A program made the translations under genes and the position numbers. The notes under the pieces are model-generated. The model did no database searches and had not been told where the DNA came from. It worked only from the letters and a program-made list of their open reading frames with translations. Shown one piece after another: positions 1 through 12,789 of a stretch of 64,000 nucleotides of DNA. Numbering within the stretch: the first letter of the stretch is position 1; each line of letters begins with the position of its first letter. The DNA is from Culex pipiens pallens (taxonomy: Eukaryota > Arthropoda > Insecta > Diptera > Culicidae): the NCBI RefSeq assembly GCF_016801865.2, contig NC_068938.1:193771909-193835908 (forward strand), read 5' to 3'.

Positions 1-280
1 AAAATACCCATTGAGTGAAAATTTAAGTCGAATTTTCATGTATTTTGTCAATAAATCGTTTGAATCAGAAATTTTTTGAAAAGTGTTACTTTTCGAAACA
101 AGTGCTGAAAAGTTCAACTTTTCAGCACCCATTTCAGTGCTGAAAAGTAGAACTTTTCAGCATTTATTTTGAAAAGTGTTGCTATTCGATTCTGTTATTT
201 TTGAAACAGAAAAGAAGGCTATTTCGTCGTTCAAGAATGACAGGAAAAGTAAGTAGTTTCACGACGGAATTGCAAAAAGT
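1..280 (-). mobile_element. GCAATTCCGTCG-family MITE, cut by window edge
   Basis: This is a minus-strand copy of the hairpin-rich element seen more fully at 21657, 24101 and 40342. The family end, GACGGAATTGCAAAAA, lies at about 265-279. The internal perfect hairpin GTGCTGAAAAGTT/AACTTTTCAGCAC is present around 105-150. The other end lies outside the window. No open frame of note. Confidence 0.85.
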
Positions 281-1300
281 TAATTTATAGTTAAATTTTA
301 ACTAAAACATTGCAGTTTTTCAATTTTTTGCCCGTTCCTAAAAATATTTTTTTCAAAATGCTTAAAAAATGTCCATTTAAACTGCCTAAGAGACAGTGAA
401 GATTGGACCTCTGATTGCTGAAATACAGCGAATAAAAAAAGATACAAGAAAATTCAGGATTTTTTAGTCTCATCCAAACATACCTACATTTCCCACATGC
501 CAATATCTCAGCAACTAGTAATGGTCCAATTTTCAATGTTGAAAAATGAAACATTAGTGATTTTTGTTTGAAAATTCTGGATTGAGGACTAACGTTTCAA
601 AAGGGCCAAGCATTTTGATATTATTTTGTTATTATTATTTACATAGCATATTGAAAAAAATCTTTGCTCAGTAAAATTCATGATTTATTCTCACAATCAT
701 ACTTAAGTGGCCAAATTGGCCAAAAGTCAAATTGCGAATTAGATTTTAAATTAAAAAAATCATGAACATAAAATATTAGGTCGGAATTCAATATTTCAAA
801 GAAAAATATAAAAAAAATCGGAATAGTGGCCACTAAAATCTGATTTTTTAATTTCCGACTTTTCCCCAACTTGTTTTTCGATACTTCCAGATTTAAAAAA
901 AAATCATTTCTTACAGAAAGGATGATTGCAAAGCGTTAAAAAAATCGTTAGAAACCATTACAATTTTGATTTAGAATAAAAACATTGGTTGGGATTTTCA
1001 TTTTTTCAAGTATATTTTTTAAGGTTCCCTCAATTTTTCCAGAAAAAGGAGTCAAAAAAGTTAAATAAAAATATATATTCATATATTTATGAGGGAGAAA
1101 AAAATAAACATGATTTAAACTAGGACATTTTTTGTCCTCTTCCCTCAAAAAAATATCCTTAAAACAATCAGAGGCAAAAAAAAATTCCACTGAAATTGAA
1201 ATTTTCATGGAAAAAACTTGTAAAATTGATTGCAAACTATTCAGAATAGATTGAAAGACGCTTATTTATGAATTTTTAATAAAAGATTTTTTTTATATTT
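281..1300. repeat. AT-rich intron with a diverged dispersed repeat
   Basis: The block at about 480-620 (a 'caatatctcagcaact' motif, then a 'ttcaatgttgaaaaatgaaa' motif, then 'aggactaacgtttcaaaagggcc') recurs in diverged form near 28690-28910, 41520-41690 and 52110-52300. It is therefore an old interspersed repeat. The rest is A/T-rich with no coding signal. Small open frames here are chance. Confidence 0.5.
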
Positions 1301-4115
1301 TAACAAATATTGAATTTTGGTACCACAGATCGGTAAAAGTCGATAAAAGAGTAATGGAAAAAATATATTTAAGAATTTATTGATATTTTACAAATATATG
1401 ATGGTATCAAAACTGTAATGAAGTATGATGCATTTTGTTACACATTTTATTTCAAAATTTCGAAAATCATGCTTGAACTATGAAATTTAGTTTTTATTGG
1501 CCCCCCTCACCTGTTTCCTAAATCAAATTGACAATGTTTTTCAAATATTTAAGCAGGGTACTGCATGCTGGTTGTTGAAATTGAGCTCTACTTTAAGAAT
1601 ATTTAAATAAGAAATCAATCAGAATCTTTAGATTATAAAAATTATGAAAATCTGTTCAACATTTATGCCATCATGATTTATCAGTTAAAATTTGTAAAAA
1701 GAAGATGTAATTTATGGTTAAAGGCTTAAAAATATAGATTAGACACAGCAAACAGAGCATTTAAAAAAAAATAAGGCATCAGTTTGCTATTTGAAAGATG
1801 TCGACCCTCGGTCCTAACCTAGTCGCAGCACCTAAGAGGACCGAATAAAAATAAGTTATGAATAAAAATAGTTGAAAGATAGAAATTTAGGAAATTCAAC
1901 TTTCCGTTCCCTCAACGTCCAACCATTTCATTGATAAAACTTGCCATTAAGAAAAACAGGCATAAAATTGTAGCTCCATTCCGGCCGGCTTTTTGTCTCA
2001 GGAAGTACCACCGCAGCTATAGAGTATAATCAAAGAAACGTGTCGCCATTAAACGATTCATCGAGGTTGGACCAAATTGCTACATTCCGGGGGATGGTCG
2101 TTAGCTGCATCATTGAAGTGATTTAGATGATGAGGGGTTTTATTCAATTTGCTGAAGTGTTATGGAGACGTATGGTGTTTCACGTTAAATTTCCATGGAG
2201 CAACTGGGTGCTTCAAAAAGTAATTTTTTGTCTCACTAAAAAAAATCGCCAAAAGCATTACAACCAGCTTCAAGTTGCCTTACTTTAAAAGCAAAGAAGA
2301 CCCATATACTCCATTACTGCTTACTGCTGGTCCCCACTGACTGGTAGATCTCAGATGTCCTTACATAAAGACGGGTGGTGGCCCAGCTGCTTCGTCCACC
2401 CGCCGAAAAGCTCCAAACAGAAGGACATAACAATAAAAGCTATCTCTTGGCCGGACCAGGTTCGAGGAAACTGCTTGTTATTTTGGCAAAGTGACGTAAA
2501 ATGCATTTTTTTCCATCATTAAATTTTCTGACTTTTTTATTGTTATTTTTTGTTTATTAAAATGTAACTTTCGAATTACAAATATCTTAATTCTATGCAA
2601 TAATTGTCTACAGAAATTTTGCAATATTTTCCGACGCTTACGTCACTTTGCAAAACTCCCTTGCCACCTTATGCCACGATATGAACTTTAGTGTGATGGT
2701 TATGGGGCGGCGGCAGGAAGCCTCTTGTGCCCACCCCAAAAAAGAGGCTCAATAACCGAAAATTGATATCCTTCAGGCGGTTTTACGTTGCTTATCGACA
2801 TTTTCCGATCTTGCTGACTTCGGCTTCGAAGACAATATGAGGACGACGATGGCAGACGAGGCAGCTTCTCGCGTTTATTGCACTTATTTCATCCAAAAGT
2901 TACCTTCTTGCGGTTAGTAAAGAATTTGATAAGGATATTGATTATACTTTTTGAAGGTTTGCTCTTTGTTAGAGTAATATTTATTAGTTTCTTTAAGAGT
3001 ACTGAAACTTGAAGAATAGGAGCATAAAAGTTGAAGATCATAAAAATTAATATGCTTTTAGTTATTAAAAAAATTCAACCCATTAACAGCATCATTACTA
3101 ACTGCAACCCCCCAAATTTCCAGTGATGCACTGCCCATCCTGTACCCCTTAAAATGGCTTCCAGAAGGCAAACAAATTAAAGTTATCAGCTAGTTTCCCA
3201 TCTTAACGACTTCATTTTGTCCCCCGCTCGGTCGTGCTATCGCCAAAGTTAAATGTAATTATGGGTGCCGTCACCGCAAGAACCACGCGCCACTTCTAAA
3301 GAGGAAGGAGGAGGTTGGAACTTTTGGCGCAAATTTAAGTGCCATCAGGAGTGGTTTCTTAACCCAACTTTCCACCCCTCCTCATTTTCATCAATTCATT
3401 AGGACGCCTTTTTCCCTTTTTTCCGCAAAAACACTCAAAACCAGATCTTTGCGAAACTATTTTAAACCCCACACCACACCTCCACTCTGTAGCGTAAACT
3501 TTCTCAAGAATTCGAACCAAAATCCAGGTGAGAAGTGTCACAGTTCACCGGGAGCTGGTATTGTGTTAATCTAAACAAAGAACCAATTCTGCGTTTGTGG
3601 GTGGAAAGGTTTTGATTTTAGGAACATAAAGTCGAACATAGTCGATCGGAAATTGAAAATAAAAAAACATATTTTAACTAATCTTTAAGTGAACATGTTT
3701 TGCTTGTTTGTACTTTGATTAAGTCGGTCCTAAAATTTACATTGTTACTACACATTTCAAATCGTATCTTTATTCCAATTTTCAACAAAATGCTTCATAA
3801 CTCAATGAGCCAAAAGTCGGTATTTTAAAAACTTTTAAGGGTTCGTTCCAAAAACAAGTAATACATATTTTGAAAATTTTCAGGCTATCCCTCTAACTTG
3901 TCACGTAACATTTTAACAAACCCTGTATAACAAAAATAAAAGGAATTGCACAAGGTTTGTAAATGGTCAAAATATTATTCCATTGCAATAAACTGTTAAA
4001 CTCGTTTTTTGTGTGAAAAAAATCTATTGAAAAATCAATAAGAAACGATTCAGTATATTGACGCTCGTGCATAATGAAAATTTACATAAAATGAATGAAA
4101 AAAAAATGGAAATTA
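1301..4115. other. Mostly single-copy intron sequence
   Basis: No recognisable gene or clean element. The part at 1980-3550 is less AT-rich and includes mixed-composition stretches at 2320-2470 and 2700-2900, the kind of sequence that could hold regulatory DNA, but I cannot show a function. The flanks are A/T-rich. Confidence 0.4.
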
Positions 4116-4474
4116 TTTTTTTGCAATTCCGTCGTGAAACTACTTACTTTTCCTGTCATTCTTGAACGACGAAACAGCCTACTTTTCTGTACCAAAAATA
4201 ACAGAATGGAATAGTAACCCTTTTCAAAACAAATGCTGAAAAGTTGAACTTTTCAGCACTTTTTTTTGGAAAAGTTGTACTTTTCAACATTTTTTTAAAT
4301 TACACGATTCATTGACTCAATGCATGGACATTTGTCATATAATTCTGTTCAAAGGGTGTTTTTCGGGATTGCAAAAAACGTTGTATGGACCTCGTTGCAA
4401 AAGTTGATTTTTTCATCACTCGTCGTATTTATCCAACTCGGTGAACCTCGTTGGATAAATGTATGACTACTATT
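4116..4474 (+). mobile_element. GCAATTCCGTCG-family MITE, internally deleted
   Basis: A plus-strand copy starting TTTTTTGCAATTCCGTCG. It keeps the AACTTTTCAGCAC hairpin and the TTTATCCAAC/GTTGGATAAA stem. It then jumps from 'gttggataaatgtatgac' directly to the terminal 'tactattg', so the distal arm of the second hairpin (CGTGCTGAAAAAATCC to TTGTTGCATAAA in other copies) is missing. Confidence 0.8.
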
Positions 4475-7400
4475 GAGAAATCAATATTAAGCTTCTAAAG
4501 AAGTTTAAAAAAATATTTAAACAAAAAAGGTGTTCAGATTTGGCAACACTTTTTAAAGCCTTTTTAGAATGTTTCAACAAATTAAAATTTTTGATCAACT
4601 GGCAACACTGTCAAGAAAAATTGAGACAAACAGAGAATTTATATTTATATAAACTTTGCTACAAATTATTTTCAAGCTCTCAATTTTGTGTATTTTAGGA
4701 CGATTTGACTTGTTATGATATATGAGATCTGGCAAAAATAGGGCACTTTTAGTCATAAAATTTAAGGGAAAAAAATATTTGTATTAATTCATTGATAATT
4801 TGCAAATTTCGATAGTAGCTGCAACAATGCTTAAAGCATTTTATGAAATTTTTTGCTTAACATTTTGATAGTTGCATGAAATTTTAAATATACTTTTGCC
4901 AACAATTGTAAATAAAATTTGTACCACCTTTACAAAAGATAATAAACTTTATTAATATTTTGAGAATGTTAATTGCATATTTTGACTGCATTTTATAATA
5001 CTGGAAATCACTTTAAAAATTTAATGCTTTTAATCATTTTTTTTTAATAAGTACTATATTGAGTTTATGATCCAAAACGGAAACAAATTTTATAAGATTT
5101 TGTTTATTAAGTTATTTTAGTCGATGTAACGTTGAACATAACGTTGAGAATTGGAGCAAGATAAACAAACAAATTTAGTTTATTAAGTTAAAAGGCAATA
5201 TCTGACTTTTAAAGTATGCATTATATAACAAAAAAAAAAAACGTTTAAGAACTAATTTTAAAATCTTCGCGAACCCAAGAGTCCTAATTCTGTAAATATT
5301 TCTAAAAAAATTAGAGCTTATAAAGTATGTTTAAAGTTTAACAAATCTTAGAAATTAAAAAAAAACATTTTTATTCCAAAACAATTACCTTGCAATGGCA
5401 ACCACTTGAAAATGGTAAATATTTTTCAAGTTCACTCTCGTATTTTTCAACTGCTAATTAAATTTTTATTCAAAAAATTTATTTTTTATTTATTGTTTAG
5501 ATGTTTGAAACACTTAAAATAAATCATTTTCAAAAGTAGACACAAGAGCAAACACAAATGATATTTAAAAAATGTCATTCCATTTTTTTTTTTTTCGGGA
5601 TGATAGTGGATAAATAAATAATAATAAAGGTATTTTTATTCAAAATATGTTTAAAAGTTGGAATGCAATGGAAGAAAATTTATGGAAAAGGGATTATAAT
5701 ACAATCATTAGTTTTCAAAAAAAAAAAAATAATAATTCGAAAAAAATGCGCAAAAATCATTTTTTTTGCAGAACTGTACTACAAAAATTCAATAAAATTC
5801 AAAACAATCGAGAAAAACTTAAATATTAAAAACTTAAATATTTTCAACAGCCTTACTTCTTGATAAAAATATTTCTGTTATACAACGAGTTCAATAATTG
5901 GAATGTTTGACCACATAAATGTGAAAGGATAAAATCAACAGGACAAAGTATGCCAAAATCAAATGCGAACTTAAAGGTAAATGTAAAATCATACTGTAAA
6001 TTAATTCAAAAATTCTTCTCATGGTTCACAATTTGACTGTATTGAAGGTACTTTTGTATAAAAAGTTTCCAATTTTTTTAAGAAAATTGGTAAAGATGAA
6101 TCAATTATGCTAAAAGGCTGTTTTCGACAGAAGACAAAAGCATTGGATAATTGAAAATAACAAAAACAAAATTATTTGTGAAAACGGACAGTATTGTTTA
6201 TCCTTTAAATTAACTAATGTTTCAGTTGTCATAAAAACATTGTGAAGAATATATGTTTTATTTTATAAAAAATAGAATTACTCATATTTTCTTGCATATG
6301 ATATTTTTCAAGTTTTTTGTTTATATGTAGTTTGAAAGAAGAAAAAAAAAAACATGCAGTCATTATAAACATTAACATCAACAACTAAATTTGAAACAAT
6401 TGGATTGCAGTTCTACCTATAATCCTACCTTTAAACTAAACCAATTCAGGATAAAGTGTCATTGTCGAACTACTGACTTGAGCCACCTGCTGGTTGTAAC
6501 CTATTTGCACCGATTGTACACAGTAAAAATGTTTTTTTTTTAAACTTAGTTAATTAGCAGAAATTTACACGATTAAATCGGTATTCCAAAAATGTTTCTA
6601 TTATTTTCTAATTTCTCAAGCCCAAAATAATATTAATTTTATCATCAGTACCCAACCCCCATTGCAAATGTGCACACAGCACGACAAATTCCCAGCTTGA
6701 TCATTCGGATGCAAATCCAATTTGACGGAACATTTGCGCCACATGATGCATTTTCACACACACACATGTGGGAAAGCTTCCCTGAAATTGCATCATTGTC
6801 TCCTCCAACTCCCCTCCCCTCCCTCACCACCCAATTCCCGAAAAGTGCTTTCGAGCAAAGCTCATAACGAGATTACCATTTGTGTGTGTGTGAGTTTGTG
6901 TCGAAGTGGGGTGAGCTTTTTTTCCAGTTTTCCACTCATCTGACAATTTTCCCCCTGATAGTGCTTCGGATTTGATTGTATTTTTATGTTTTCCAACCCC
7001 CAGCAGTGCTAGATCTTTTTTTTTCGTGGGAAGAAGAGGGTTTTGAGAGCTTTAACAGGTGGATTGGAAATTTGGCTTGTTTTGATTCCAATGAAAAATT
7101 AACGCAATCGTTGTCCGCTTTTGGCAGATTTCGGAACAACTTAACATCAATTATTGATGAAAAGGAGAAAAAAAAACTTTTTTTTTCTGCGGAAAGTGAT
7201 TTATATTTTCTTGCTCTTTGAAATTGTTTGCAAACCAGTTGCAAAAGTAAAGAGCTATCAAAGTCGAGAATAAACTTTTGCAGCCTTTCGTCGAGATTGC
7301 TTCGAAAGTTTAACCAAACATTCTTGTATTTCTTTTGCTCGAGTTGTACAAACATTCAAGTCCATGAATGCAGAAAACCCACCTCCATCACTTTTCACCT

Positions 7401-7529
7401 CACTTTTTTCTACCAACCGCACTCAGTTGCATTAAAAAAGGGGGTATAAAAATCATTCATCCAAAGTTTTAAAATATCAAAATTATAACATTTTCGAGAG
7501 ATCAACATATTTTTTCACTAATTAAGTAT
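4475..7529. other. Intron: AT-rich, then a less AT-rich segment
   Basis: Positions 4475-6640 are very A/T-rich with homopolymer runs and no gene. Positions 6640-7450 have more balanced composition, with CA/TG and pyrimidine-rich tracts. They hold overlapping chance frames on both strands but no domain, splice pair or codon bias that would support a gene. Confidence 0.4.
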
Positions 7530-8455
7530 TACCGTAAAACGGGGTGACTTTGATAGCTGGGGTGACTTTGATAGGTTTGCGATTTTTCCGCAAAATGAAG
7601 AGTACAATTAAAATACGTAAGGAATGGTTTAGATATATACTAACCGTGGTAGAGAAGTGTTCAATGTACCTTAAGAAGAACTTTTCATAAAATTTTGACA
7701 AGTTTAAAAAGTTAGTCAACTATAGTTAAGAAAATGTTGATGAAAGTCATTATTTTAAACTTCTCAAAGTGTCTTGATTTTCTCAATGAACATGATTTTT
7801 GATCGGAAAACGGAATGCATTTTCGGATTCTTTGGACAATTTTCCACTAGGAGAAGGTTAAAAAAGTTTGTAAATAATAAATAATATGTGTTTCTGAAAC
7901 ACAATTAAAAAAATCTCCAAATTTATAAGCAATTTAAGTTGAACAATTTTCATGTAAAATGTGAAAACTTGTGATTCGTGCTTTGAATTCAGAATAAAAT
8001 GCAATATAAATCGATAATTTTATAAACAAAACTAGTTTTAACAAATTTCAGGCAAAATTCCGACTTTTTCACCTAAAATGTATATGTATTTTGCTAAAAA
8101 GCTTATAAACTTAGTTAACTAAATAAAAACATTGATTTTTGTTCTTAAAAACTGTATCAGCTACTTTAGTGATAATACATTTAGCGTACAAATAAAGTTT
8201 GAACATCTTAAATATGATTTTAACAAGAAAAACTATGACTATCAAAGTCACCCCGAAATTAAAACCTAGAATTTTTAACGTAACTATTTTTCTAAACATT
8301 ATTGAAAAAACTTTTTTTCCGAAATAGTGCATGGACTTTGTGTAGTCTACCCCAGTACATGTTTTAAAAATAATAATCTTGAGAAAAACCTTACCTGTTG
8401 GAAAATATTCTAAAAACAAATTGAAATCCTATCAAAGTCACCCCGGTTTACGGTA
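7530..8455. mobile_element. Inverted-repeat element with GGGGTGACTTTGATA termini
   Basis: The left end TACCGTAAAACGGGGTGACT and the right end CACCCCGGTTTACGGTA form terminal inverted repeats of about 27 bp. TA at each edge may be a TA target duplication (Tc1/mariner type) or the last TIR bases. GGGGTGACTTTGATA is repeated just inside the left end (from about 7559), and TATCAAAGTCACCCC also occurs at about 8239 and near 8430, so there are four copies in all. No transposase frame, so this is a non-autonomous element of about 0.93 kb. Confidence 0.8.
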
Positions 8456-9098
8456 TCATATTTTTCTCTTTTGTTCGAAAAACAGTGTGAAAATCAGAGT
8501 GCAAGAAATACAGTGCTCATAGAGATTTAGACTCTAAATTTAGCTCTGTTCTTAATTCTGAACTTATTCCAGAGTTACGTTGATTCTTTCAATTCAGAAG
8601 TTATTCTCTTATCTCCACTCTCAACAACAGCCCAAAACAAAATCGTGGTCCAAATGTGAAAAGGCAAATTTTTGTTCAAATTTTATGTCGTTTCATCAAA
8701 ATTGACCAACAAAATTTGTAAACAATATTTTTGTGGATGTGAAACTGCAGTTAATTAGAAACTGTAGATAATATTTTTATCTGTTGTATAGAATTGTTGT
8801 CTCCAGCAAAGCAGTAGGTTTCTGAAAAATAAGTACAATCTAAAAAATACCTATTTTTTATTTAATTAGTTTAACTGCTTGCCTTCCTCATCGAGAAGAG
8901 GTCATAAAATCACTCGAAAAGTGAACTTTTTAATTTGACCTAGACCCACCTGCATTATTACTTATCGACTCAGAATCAAATTGTGATCAAATGTCTGTGC
9001 GTGTGTGGGGATCTTGATAAAAAATATGCACTAGATTTTCTCAGCATTGGTTGGACAAATTTTGTCCGTATGTGGACTATTCGGTCCAGTTTTGGGTC
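8456..9098. other. Intron, no feature recognised
   Basis: A/T-rich sequence between two mobile elements. I see no gene, inverted repeat or array in it. Confidence 0.4.
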
Positions 9099-9918
9099 TT
9101 ACAGATTGGTATTGAAAATTGTGAGTCGTGTGGTGTTCGTGGGGGAGATCGGTTCGTGAATCGACGCGTGATAACCCGCGAGATAGTAGTGAAAATTTGT
9201 GAATTCGTGTCGTCGTGTGAATTTCTGCTGTCGAGCAGATTGTTTGCAGTCCGGTTGGTGCTAATGCGTTGCGAAGTTTGTTATGAAGAAGTCGTGCGCT
9301 GTGTAGCTGAGCCATTTCATACTTTTGGGATATTATATTATGAATTGCACGTCGCCGATTAAAACGATAATTATAATTACACTTCCTTCCAAAGCCCTTC
9401 CCATAGCTTCGTTGCTCGGATGGCACGCCGTCGGTAAGAAGTTTCAAAAAATGCGCGATTGAATAAGTCCTTCTCATAGCGTCGTAGCTCGGAAGGCAAG
9501 GATCATGTTTTATTTTCTGGTCATATCATCTACCAAGATGAATCCTGACCTTCCCTTTCCTTCCCCTACTAACATAATTCTCCCACTTCCCGTGATGCTT
9601 GAAGGAGATGCTGTGGATTCAACGGTCTCATGCGGTGTCAACAGGTATAGAGTGACAAACTCTGTATCTGATGAGTCTGCAACTTCACTATCGGACTAAC
9701 ATTCCTACCTTTGTTGAACTGCATCTCCTTGGGGGGGCGCCGGTATTGACTTAAAGCAGAGATCTTCAGGGGTTATACAGTGAGGATGATTAGCTCCCAC
9801 TACTCATCTGTTGGTTCATTGTGTAACTTCAGCTGATCCGTCAATAACGGAGTAGCAGCTCATTGGCAGTCAACCATGCTCATGCTCATGCTCATTACAG
9901 ATTGGTATTGAAAATTGT
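9099..9918 (+). mobile_element. Non-autonomous retroelement, copy 1, with 24-bp target duplication
   Basis: A perfect 24-bp direct repeat (begins TTACAGATTGG, ends GAAAATTGT) flanks the insert at 9099-9122 and 9895-9918. The insert, 9123-9894, ends in a short ATGCTC tandem tail. A long target duplication plus a simple-repeat tail is the mark of target-primed reverse transcription (LINE or SINE). The last ~450 bp match the 3' part of the element at 11329-13432. The 5' part (9123-9380, relatively GC-rich) does not match that copy. Chance-length frames only; no reverse transcriptase. Confidence 0.85.
9396..9496 (+). repeat. Two hairpin units inside retroelement copy 1
   Basis: Two units of the form CCTTCC-cat-AGC-loop-GCT-c-GGAAGG lie at 9396-9423 and 9469-9496. 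The first has one mismatch (GGATGG). The second has a C-to-T change that becomes a wobble pair. At least three more units lie in the second copy (12790-13064). Confidence 0.65.
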
Positions 9919-9946
9919 AATTTAATAATTTAGTGGTCTAAAAGTT

Positions 9947-10348
9947 CCCGAGCAGACGGAAATAGCTTGGGAATATTTTTTTATTATTTTAAAATACTAA
10001 TAAATAACATTTTATGTAATTTATAACAAGATTTGTTATTCATCGTTATGATTTTTTTGTTGTTGGATTGTTATTTTAATAACAGACTAATAACATTTTT
10101 AGTTATTCTTCGAACAAATCTTTGTTTTTATTTTTTGTTATTTTAACAACCAATCCGATCATCCCAATAACAGTTAGAGGTATTCTTCCATAACAAAAAG
10201 TTTTATTCTAAAATTGTTTTTTCTTTCAGTCAATATCAGTCCAATTACAAATTTTGTTATGATAACATAAACTGTTATTCACTTTCTGTTATTTTAACAA
10301 TATTTGTTATTGAAATGGCATGAATGTTGTTATTACAGTCTGCCCGGG
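9947..10348 (+). mobile_element. CCCGAGCAGACGG-family MITE, copy A
   Basis: Starts CCCGAGCAGACGGAAATA and ends ATTACAGTCTGCCCGGG, which are inverted repeats. TT flanks both sides, consistent with the 2-bp duplication shown by the nested copy at 18377-18805. The interior is dominated by repeated GTTATT/AATAAC motifs. No coding capacity. Confidence 0.85.
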
Positions 10349-11303
10349 TTATGAAAAAAAAAACTATTTAGACGGCACAACAAAACCTTAAATGACCGGG
10401 TCTGATCTGACAAAAGAGTCGTTTAGGGGGTTGTCATTTTTTTTTCAAATGTGTCTGTTTTTGCTTGGCTTAAAGTCTGCTTTTTTTGAAAACGGAACTT
10501 TTCTAAATCAGACGTAATTTTTAAACATGTTTAAGAGAGGAAGGCACTACACACCTAATGGTGGATTAAATAGTGATTTTTCACAAATAGTTCAAGTCCC
10601 AAAATCGTTTTCTTGTTTAATTTTCAGAATGTTTTAGGAAACCAATAAAGGTAAATTTGGAGTAACAAAGCATATTATTTAGTATTTGAGACCTTTTGAA
10701 ATGTCAAGCCTGATTTAAAAACACTCATTTTTAAATTCATTAAGGCCGTTACAAATATTTTTTGAAGTTTATGTCCCTCGACTCTGGCCAAAGTCGAGGG
10801 GGGGGGGGGAATAAAAAAATATAAAAATTGTGAAAAAATTGTTCAAAACTGCGTTTTACATCTGCCCAGTTGTTTTGCAATCATTAGTTTTCAAAATATC
10901 TAAGTATTGAGAAAAAAAATATTTTTTGCGAAAAATAATTTTTTTGCGGTGCTGTACATTGGAATTTCATGAAAATTCAAAACATTTTTAAACAAGCCCA
11001 AACATGCTAAAAATGATTATCAATGCAGAAAAATGCATTTTAGATTGTTTTCAGTTGATTAGACTTCTATTTTCATGGAAATTTTGAAGTTTTTTGGAAA
11101 AAAAATTTTTTTGCCCGCTGATTTTTCAGACCAATTTTGACGGCGACATGAACTTTAAAAAAATATTTGCAACGGCCTAAGTTAACTTTCTTTCCACAAA
11201 AAGTTTGATTTCCAAAATTGATTTAATTTTATTTTTGTAATATGCAAACTCGAAGAAACGAAGCATACTATTTAATATTTTAAATATTATTGAGTTTTTA
11301 AAA
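10349..11303. repeat. AT-rich intron with a diverged dispersed repeat
   Basis: The segment at about 10860-11180 ('gtacattggaatttcatg', then 'ccaaacatgctaaa', then 'aatgcagaaaaatgcatttt', then 'aatatttgcaacggcc') reappears in the same orientation at 53050-53290 with many substitutions. A C-rich/G-rich inverted pair, CCCTCGACT...AGTCGAGGG, occurs at about 10774-10800. No gene. Confidence 0.55.
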
Positions 11304-11330
11304 TCTATTATATGAATTCAACAATTTTGA

Positions 11331-12690
11331 GGTTAATTTTTTGGTGTGCTTTTGTGTCGCTGTTCGTATCGGATGAGTGATTGTGCTAATCGAATAATAG
11401 CATCATTGGTGCGCTGGAAGTGGGGACGCGAAGTCGTGATTATTCAGGTTAATTTTTTGGTGTGCTTTTGTGTCGCTGTTCGTATCGGATGAGTGATTGT
11501 GCTAATCGAATAATACCATCATTGGTGCGCTGGAAGTGGGGACGCGAAGTCGTGATTATTCAGGTTAATTTTTGGTGTGCTTTTGTGTCGCTGTTCGTAT
11601 CGGATGAGTGATTGTGCTAATCGAATAATAGCATCATTGATGCGCTGGAAGTGGGGACGCGAAGTCGTGATTATTCAGGTTAATTTTTTGGTGTGCTTTT
11701 GTGTCGCTGTTCGTATCGGATGAGTGATTGTGCTAATCGAATAATACCATCATTGGTGCGCTGGAAGTGGGGACGCGAAGTCGTGATTATTCAGGTTAAT
11801 TTTTGGTGTGCTTTTGTGTCGCTGTTCGTATCGGATGAGTGATTGTGCTAATCGAATAATAGCATCATTGATGCGCTGGAAGTGGGGACGCGAAGTCGTG
11901 ATTATTCAGGTTAATTTTTTGGTGTGCTTTTGTGTCGCTGTTCGTATCGGATGAGTGATTGTGCTAATCGAATAATAGCATCATTGATGCGCTGGAAGTG
12001 GGGACGCGAAGTCGTGATTATTCAGGTTAATTTTTTTGTGTGCTTTTGTGTCGCTGTTCGTATCGGATGAGTGATTGTGCTAATCGAATAATAGCATCAT
12101 TGGTGCGCTGGAAGTGGGGACGCGAAGTCGTGATTATTCAGGTTAATTTTTTGGTGTGCTTTTGTGTCGCTGTTCGTATCGGATGAGTGATTGTGCTAAT
12201 CGAATAATAGCATCATTGGTGCGCTGGAAGTGGGGACGCGAAGTCGTGATTATTCAGGTTAATTTTTTTGTGTGCTTTTGTGTCGCTGTTCGTATCGGAT
12301 GAGTGATTGTGCTAATCGAATAATAGCATCATTGATGCGCTGGAAGTGGGGACGCGAAGTCGTGATTATTCAGGTTAATTTTTTGGTGTGCTTTTGTGTC
12401 GCTGTTCGTATCGGATGAGTGATTGTGCTAATCGAATAATAGCATCATTGGTGCGCTGGAAGTGGGGACGCGAAGTCGTGATTATTCAGGTTAATTTTTT
12501 GGTGTGCTTTTGTGTCGCTGTTCGTATCGGATGAGTGATTGTGCTAATCGAATAATACCATCATTGGTGCGCTGGTAGTGGGGACGCGAAATCGTGATTA
12601 TGCAGGTTATTTTTTTTTTTGTGTGCTTTTGTGTCGCTGTTCGTTAGGGGTGAGTGATTGTGGTGATTGAATAATAGCATGACTTACTGA
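11331..12690 (+). repeat. 116-bp minisatellite, 11 full copies plus a degenerate one
   Basis: Units begin GGTTAATTTTTTGGTGTGCT at 11331, 11447, 11563, 11678, 11794, 11909, 12025, 12141, 12257, 12373 and 12489. The period is 116, or 115 where the T run is one shorter. Units are nearly identical. Variants (AATAGC/AATACC, ATTGGTG/ATTGATG) recur in a mixed order, which suggests unequal exchange or slippage after insertion. A decayed twelfth unit runs from 12605. Confidence 0.95.
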
Positions 12691-12789
12691 ATTATTTGTG
12701 TCTTGAGCGTTATTTTCGTTGAGTAATTGGTGTTTTTTTGTGATTTTTTTTTTTGAGATCTTAATTAATTGTTTCGTGATTTTCAAAGC

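Noticed and set aside
9031..9477. 148-codon minus-strand frame
   Set aside because: It crosses the 5' target duplication and non-coding retroelement sequence. Lack of any domain makes it a chance frame.
11331..12604. CRISPR array
   Set aside because: The 116-bp units are contiguous tandem repeats without unique spacers, in a eukaryotic retroelement.
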